A DNA stretch of 64,000 bases. It comes from Dendrophyllia cribrosa (lineage: Eukaryota; Cnidaria; Anthozoa; Scleractinia; Dendrophylliidae). The position numbers were made by a program, and so were the translations under genes. Where the stretch lies: contig JAJLRJ010000013.1 in NCBI GenBank assembly GCA_024195265.1, forward strand, positions 17,260,348-17,324,347, read 5' to 3'. Shown here in pieces: positions 59,601 to 64,000 of the stretch (its first letter is position 1; each line of letters starts with the position of its first letter). The notes beneath the pieces are model-generated. The model was not told the origin of the DNA and made no database searches. It saw nothing but the letters and a program-made list of their open reading frames with translations.

Positions 59601-62600
59601 AAATGGATGTCACAGCATTTTGTGTTAAATTAATTGGTGAATGTATCAGGGACAAGCCCCTGAATATATTTGATAACTAATTGTTTTATGTGTTCCTCTC
59701 GTCACTCTGATAATGTTCCATCCCAGACAACTAATAATGGCATCACTTGGAAGGTCCCGTGAATTCTCGAGGATTATTCTGCCTGCTCGTCTTAAAAATC
59801 GTTCAATAAATACAAGTCAAACCCACAAAGCCCTCAAAATGGTTTGAAACCAATTTAAAATAATAAGACACTACAAAGACTTGAGCAGAAAATGGCTGAC
59901 ATGCTGGGCTGACATTAGTAGCTGCCAAAAGTAGTGAAGATGAGTGAATTTTAATAATTTATGGTCAAATGACAATACCCATGTAAGGCCACCCTCGTGT
60001 GTTCTATGTTCACAAGTTATGAATTTGTTAAGACTGTGTAAAATTGGCTAGCCGCAATGTCTAGCTGGGTAAACTTTTCACCATATTTGTGGAACAGGAA
60101 TTGCCTCCCATTAATGTGGCCTGGGTTTAACTCCTGAATTTGACATCAGATGTAGATTGTGTTTGTTGTTGGTTCTCATGATCCATGCTCTTCTTCTTTC
60201 CTTATAAGAATCAACTACTCAAAAATCTAATTTGATCTGTGATCACAGAAAACAGGTTTACTGGTCTTTTAATGACTGTGAAGTGTCACCCTTATAACAA
60301 AGTTGATTTATTTGATTGTTTTATTGATTATAATGAGTTTCTTACCAAAACTACATTGTAAGAAAAGTACAAAGCTTTAACTCCATACAAATTATTGCAT
60401 AAAATTAATTTTGGAAAGTTTAATTTTTGCAAACCTTCAACAATATGTGAAAATTAAAAAATATATAAAAACAACATGAAAATAAAAGGCCTTTAAGGGG
60501 ATGTTGTAGTTAATTTTTTATCTCAGGTATTTTTTGTTTTTCCATTGTTTTTGGGTATGGTAATATATGCTAATGAATTTGAAACAAAGGAAAAACAAAA
60601 ATTACCTGAAATGAAAAATTAACTACAACAGGGGATGATGAGGAGCCTGAGCTGCTTCAAGGCTTAACTACACTGCTAACGTAACACAATACATGTCAGA
60701 AAAAAAAGTTATCTAAAGATTTCCTTGGATTAGCATGGTGGGGAGGGTGAATGTTTTTAAAGATAACTCAATATCTGTTGCCAAATTACCTGGCCTGGTA
60801 TCCTGACATTTGGTGGTCTGTTTGTCGCTGGGTTATATCTGGACATACCATATGGTGTCTGTAAAAACCAAGTGCAAACACGCAATCAGTTCTCTTATCT
60901 TGTCACCATGAGAGACAGAAAGAGAAGACACTGTGCATAGGTTACCAGAAACCCATAAGTGGGTTGAAATGTGCAACTGTCTCTTGTATGCTTCAAAACA
61001 AGCTTCCGATTATTCAATTTGCTAAGAACTTGTTACAGCCATATTTGGAAAATCAAGATAAAAATATTAACCAATCAATTTGCTAGAACGACTTGCTTCC
61101 AATCTCAAGGGACCAAGGGGTTTCCAAATATGGTACTAAGCAAAAAATGAATATTCGGCAGCTGTGAATGCGCGTTACACGTTTCAACCCACTTATGGGT
61201 TTCTCATGTTATGTATCATTACTCTCTGTTAATATGCAGGTTTCTCATTCTTTTATTTATTATATACATTATGAAATATAGACTGAAAATAACATTTGTT
61301 TGTAGTCAATTGTAAGGGTCTCATTACAATTCTGAACCCTATCTATCTTTTAAGACAAATAAGGCATTGTTACTACAGGGATTCTGACAGGGTGTGGGGA
61401 AAAAACTAAAATTGTGCGGGAGTTTTGATGCAAATTGTGCGGATAATAACGTCGATTGTGCAAGAAATTGTGCGGGATTGCGCAATCCTGTGACCAACCA
61501 AATATTCAATCACCAGTGTTCTAGCCAGGCCAGAAAAATATGTCAGGGAGGAAATTCTGCATAAATGAAAAATACAAATAGATGTTTTACTTTGGGGATT
61601 AAAATGCAAAAGCAATCGCCAATTTGCGGCTGTTTTTCTTCACCAAAGTTTATTTGTCTCAACAAAATCACATTGCGTGACACGATGAACTTGATCGGGT
61701 AAAACCGAAATACCACATTTAAATGAAATGTTTCCGATCTGTTGCGAGTTCCTTTATGAAAAATCCGTACATTTTATGTAGTTTGAATAATTTCCATTAA
61801 AGGTTCACACAATTCTTCGAAAGTTTGCAGCAAAAACACAACCTCGAGATGTATGCAAATTGCGTGCTAAATGTAATTTGATAGCATGGTTTTGCATTTT
61901 CCTGAATGAAAAAGTCTTTCAGTTGATTGAAAAAATGAAATCCAGTATTCTGATCAGAACTTAATAATTTTCTCCTATCAATCCGAAGTTTCAGCGCTTT
62001 AATAGTTTGTTTGTCGATTCGCAAACTTGATAAGTTCTTTGCGAAAATAATTCAGACAGAGTGACATTCATTTCAGCGTGACCGGGTACATTTCTTCGGT
62101 GTTTCTTCTTCGGTCCCCGACATATTAAACTGAAAGAGGAAGCGAAAGCGCTCGCAAAAATATCAACAGGCCGCTAAGAAAAATGACATGTAATGTCTGA
62201 AAAACGACAACTAAAAAGCTAGGCGAAAAAATCTGTAGGAAGTCGGAAAGAAGTGAAACTGAGACTAGTTCCCAGGACGGCAAAGAGAACGCCTTGTTGT
62301 TTTTATATCGATCCTCTCGAGCTGTTCGAGGAAAGCGAGGGTTTTCGATTGTTTGGAAGGAAAATGGGCTGAAAATAGCCTAAAACGTTTCTCGAAATCT
62401 TGGTAATCAATAGAAATACCTGATTTAATTAAAATTTTAATCAAATATTTCAGTATTGCGTGGGATTGTGCGGATTTTTAGGAATTGTGCAGGTTTGACC
62501 GAATTGTGCGGTCCCGCACCCGCGCATCCTGTCAGAATCCCTGTTACTAATAAACTGCTGGTCCCCAGCTCCGAGGTGTATATTTTACCCATCTGTAATG

Positions 62601-63818
62601 TTGTCATGAACCAGTTACATGTATTTTCATGCTTTAAAGTGCCCCTGTGATCAAATTTTTGATTTTCATTTTTTTATATTTTCATGTAAAAAAGTATTAG
62701 ACTTTCTTACTCATCTTGCCAAATTTCAATTCATTACGAACATCAGAAGTCATTTTATTTTAACATTTATTTCCGAGAATTTACGGCCGCCATTAATCAA
62801 CCTTGTTCCAAGGCTTGGTTGCGAATGGGAGAAAGTGACGTCAAAGACTCAAACATACCTCGCGGGTTGAAATTATAATAACAATAAGTATTGAAAATCA
62901 CGCCAAAAGCAACAAAAGCTTTGGACTTGTTCTCCGTGCAATTTTCTATGCTGATTGTTATTATAATTTCAACCCGTGAGGTATGTTTGAGTCTTTGACG
63001 TCACTTTCTCCCATTCGCAACCAAGCCTTGGAACAAGGTTGATTAATGGCGGCCGTAAATTCTCGGAAATAAATGTTAAAATAAATGACTTCTGATGTTC
63101 GTAATGTATTGAAATTTGGCAAGATGAGTAAGAAAGTCTAATAGTACACGAAAATGAAAAAAAAAAATGAAAATTAAAAATTTGATCACAGGGGCACTTT
63201 TACCTGTAAAGTTGTGTTGTGCATGTTATGCAAATTCTTAGCTAAGTTTTGTTTGCTTTATCATGTTGCATTAGAAAACATTTTTTAATGGGCAAGCTTG
63301 ACCCCTTTGGCATTTGAAAATGTCTGTCTAGAATGATCTTAAATCTGCTTTGTTACATACCAACTACATTAAATAGCTGTTATTAATACTTCTTATTAGT
63401 AACAGCTTTTATTTATACAAGCTAAATAAAATCCCTGCCATATATAGCTACAATTGTACTTTTTTTCCAATAATTGGAAAACTGGATTGGATTCCACTGC
63501 AGCTACTGTACATCCCTGGACAAAACTAGTTGAGAGAAACTGAAATAATGCCGACACTTCTGTATACTTCTGAAACAAATTTTCAACACCATTATATAAA
63601 TATGTGTCCTCCCGTTTGGTTTCTTTGTGCCAAGATGATGATCAGTTAGGACAATCCAATCAATTAACCTTAATGATCAATTAATTATGAAATCCTAATT
63701 GATTCTCTTCAATACCACTATGCAGTACATGTTACAGTACAACATACTAAATATTTTTAAAACTTCAACTCCTGGCTCAAATTCTTACCTGATTTTGCAT
63801 ATATCCTTGAGGTGGGCC
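46128..63818 (-). CDS. SSBP/Ssdp, LDB1-associated single-stranded DNA-binding protein, C-terminal 211 codons
   Basis: Nuclear adaptor that binds and stabilises LDB1/Chip in LIM-homeodomain and Wnt enhanceosome complexes. Exons in transcript order: 63789-63818, 60790-60858, 58760-58847, 55949-56001, 55790-55851, 53994-54027, 51488-51530, 49261-49331, 47822-47888, 46840-46871, 46128-46211. All are GT-AG and all phases join. The Gly/Pro-rich sequence follows vertebrate SSBP2/3/4: RPPNVRIPGQ, PGAQPLLPSTMDPTRQPGGY, NYGGMRPP, RPWNP, PPGTPIMPSPQ, SESMYAMMKSVPGGN, DMDGLPK and NPGTPGEGDNQF. The N-terminal LUFS (LisH) domain is encoded beyond the window. The short last exon (SPxMTMSV in vertebrates) was not found. 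Introns hold many MITEs. The direction is convergent with HDAC3. One invertebrate gene usually represents all vertebrate paralogues. Confidence 0.92.
46252..46603. repeat. Minisatellite, 30-bp unit, in SSBP intron
   Basis: Units of GGTGGCTGGTGTGGGGGAGG plus AGAGGGCAGA, first uniform (46300-46440), then variant. A length divisible by three keeps both strands open; the minus-strand frame runs without a stop into SSBP exon 46128-46211. Confidence 0.9.
47131..47546. mobile_element. hAT-like MITE with TTTAGTCGCAA repeats
   Basis: Perfect 14-bp ends CAGGGCTCGAAATT and complement. CAAGG duplicated at 47126-47130 and 47547-47551. AGTCGCAA or ATCGCAA words cluster inside both ends. The centre matches, inverted, parts of the tandem block at 643-3057. 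Confidence 0.85.
48515..49052. mobile_element. hAT-like MITE with AATTATGCGA repeats
   Basis: Ends CAGGGCTTCTGATA and complement. TTTCCT duplicated at 48509-48514 and 49053-49058. AATTATGCGATTTTTT and variants repeat inside both ends. 538 bp. Confidence 0.85.
49449..50174. mobile_element. Composite of hairpin-MITE pieces
   Basis: The left part resembles 324-503 and 26164-26346 (GACCTTTCATAAATGGC, GCATGTATAAAATTC). TCATTTATGAATAAGGTG occurs at about 49795 and again at about 50157. AAAAAATCTCAAATTTTTCT is repeated at 49702 and 49951. An internal GAAT tetranucleotide run lies at 50082-50106. Confidence 0.5.
50746..50789. repeat. AAT trinucleotide run
   Basis: About 14 AAT units directly abutting the pogo-like element at 50793. 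Confidence 0.9.
50793..51252. mobile_element. pogo/Tigger-like MITE, TA-flanked
   Basis: Ends CAATCAACTCTCTCTAAGAC and AAGAGAGAGTTGACTG with TA duplicated. GTGTCCGTCTTATAGAG units fill both ends. 460 bp. Confidence 0.75.
51255..52277. other. SSBP intronic sequence around exon 51488-51530
   Basis: Apart from the exon, I see no gene or clear element. A-rich and TTTTT stretches only. Confidence 0.4.
52582..53447 (+). pseudogene. Decayed element-encoded protein with SAP-like region and acidic tail
   Basis: One frame runs 52582-52878, ends in TGA and continues in the same frame to about 52989. A shifted frame then gives IEHLSQLQSVNEIRKQERRK, a KTLVKKGELDTLKVPELDKY segment and, after another break, NKLSKNGKKINKIKR. 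The last frame is rich in Asp, Glu and Ser and ends SGRRVGHWSTRYADFVQ. The LxxLKVPELxxY ... SKxGKKxxKI pattern resembles a SAP DNA-binding motif. A CKHCC cluster lies in the first part. At least one nonsense change and two or more frame breaks show it is not functional. The family is unknown to me. Confidence 0.6.
53597..53695. repeat. Poly-C tract of about 100 bp
   Basis: An almost pure C run inside the right end of the GGGAC element. The length is likely unstable or assembly-dependent. Confidence 0.9.
54116..55295. mobile_element. hAT-like element, ATTGTGCGGG family, copy 2
   Basis: 1180 bp; ends CAGGGATTCTGACAGGG and its near complement; TTATTA duplicated (54110-54115, 55296-55301). Very similar to copies 1 and 3 over its length. 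SSBP intron. Confidence 0.88.
56566..57973. mobile_element. hAT-like element with GACCGG/ACTGGTCA repeats
   Basis: Left end CAGGGCTCAAAATAA, right end AATTTGAGCCCTA. Flanks CTGTGA and CTGTAA agree at 5 of 6. GCCGGTCAA, TTGACCGGACAA, GACTGGTCA and GGCCAGTCAT lie inside the ends. Another element (57317-57767) is nested within. Confidence 0.65.
57317..57767. mobile_element. hAT-like MITE, CAGTGTTCTCACCAGG ends, nested
   Basis: Perfect 16-bp inverted ends and a GTATAG duplication (57311-57316, 57768-57773). GGGCGCA and GCGGGAATCCCGC occur near the right end. 451 bp. Confidence 0.85.
57980..58759. other. SSBP intronic stretch
   Basis: AAT repeats near 58143-58170. A degraded segment about 58339-58690 (CAGGGCCTCCAAATT ... 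TTTGAAGCCCTGG, with TTGTGCAAAATCAC inside) looks like an old CAGGG-ended element. No gene. Confidence 0.45.
59049..59526. mobile_element. Inverted-repeat element with two nested hairpins
   Basis: Left GTGACATCACAAAAACTAAA and right TTTTTGTGACGTCACACTTT are inverted. Inside lie an almost exact hairpin at about 59108-59240 (arm CATCACTACGAGGCTTAGGG) and another at about 59364-59452 (arm GACTCCATACAAATCCTTCT). Confidence 0.65.
60103..60240 (+). mobile_element. Decayed SINE copy
   Basis: TTGCCTCCCATTAATGTGGC and a degraded B box, then GTTTGTTGTTGGTTCTCATG. It shares the head of 30270 and the body of 31090, linking those two pieces into one SINE family. Confidence 0.6.
60507..60632. repeat. Hairpin repeat, TTGTAGTTAATTTTT arms
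   Basis: Arms TTGTAGTTAATTTTTTATCT and its near complement around a loop with GGTATGGTAATATATGCTAA. Related to the hairpin at 20996. Confidence 0.6.
60947..61203. mobile_element. AGAAACCCATAAG-ended MITE, copy 2
   Basis: Ends AGAAACCCATAAGTGGGTTG and complement. Inverted relative to 37165-37389. Confidence 0.75.
61376..62543. mobile_element. hAT-like element, ATTGTGCGGG family, copy 3
   Basis: 1168 bp; ends CAGGGATTCTGACAGGG and complement; TTACTA duplicated (61370-61375, 62544-62549). Copies 2 and 3 differ by scattered changes and small indels. Confidence 0.88.
62638..63198. mobile_element. Near-perfect palindromic MITE, second copy
   Basis: Ends AGTGCCCCTGTGATCAAATT and complement. TTAA on the left and TTTA on the right. 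The centre matches 18397-18949 (ACGGCCGCCATTAATCAACC, AAGTGACGTCAAAG). Confidence 0.8.
63203..63788. other. SSBP intronic stretch
   Basis: AT-rich sequence between the palindrome and exon 63789-63818. No element or gene recognised. After that exon, 63819-64000 is also intronic. Confidence 0.4.
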
Positions 63819-64000
63819 CTGAAGATCAAGACAAAAGATGACTGCTCAATAAACGGAAACTAAATGCACAAGTGTAAAAAGTCAAATGATTTAACTTCAG
63901 CTACAAGAAACCTTGTGATGTGGTTTTGACAAAACAGACAGTGATTACAGGTATAATCACCAATGACTGACAGAAATACTGAACAGTGATTTCTCCCACT

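Overview
The window is eukaryotic and reads as invertebrate metazoan DNA. It is AT-rich, has long introns with GT-AG boundaries, and is crowded with miniature inverted-repeat transposons, a tRNA-derived SINE and microsatellites. The mix of animal-type HDAC3, SSBP/Ssdp, RMI2 and Tctex1-family genes with this repeat load suggests a cnidarian, perhaps a stony coral. That assignment is inference; no rRNA or mitochondrial marker is present.

Genes from left to right. A possible terminal exon of an unrecognised coiled-coil protein lies at 3373-3575 (+). A single-exon Tctex1-domain (dynein light chain family) gene lies at 9452-9988 (-). A two-exon RMI2 gene (12670-14507, -) stands head-to-head, 1.55 kb apart, with HDAC3 (16059 to at least 34673, +). 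Ten complete HDAC3 exons and the first 10 nt of an eleventh can be read before a run of 500 N (34674-35173). No later HDAC3 exon was recognised to the right of the gap. Two weaker single-exon candidates sit at 39325-39424 (+) and 39716-39832 (-). The right third carries eleven exons of an SSBP/Ssdp gene (46128-63818, -), convergent with HDAC3. Its 5' exons lie beyond the window and its usual last exon was not found.

The rest is mostly mobile DNA, in recognisable groups. (a) Elements ending CAGGG or CAGTG with 5- or 6-bp target duplications, several with a family-specific word repeated just inside the ends (hAT-like). (b) TA-flanked elements with CAGTCAACTCTCT or CAGTTGAACCTCT ends (pogo/Tigger-like). 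(c) TTAA-flanked elements, two of them near-perfect 0.55-kb palindromes. (d) TAA-flanked elements, including two with GGGAC ends and long G/C tracts; one carries a decayed ORF with a SAP-like region. (e) Small TA-flanked hairpins.

The most notable signal is a set of eight hammerhead-ribozyme-like motifs at seven loci. Their helices differ in sequence but largely keep complementary arms, as expected for ribozymes of Penelope-like elements or retrozymes.

How the genes relate: HDAC3 (NCoR/SMRT co-repressor deacetylase) and SSBP (LDB1 partner at enhancers) are nuclear transcription regulators. RMI2 belongs to the BLM-TOP3A-RMI1 dissolvasome. Nothing in the sequence links them in one pathway.
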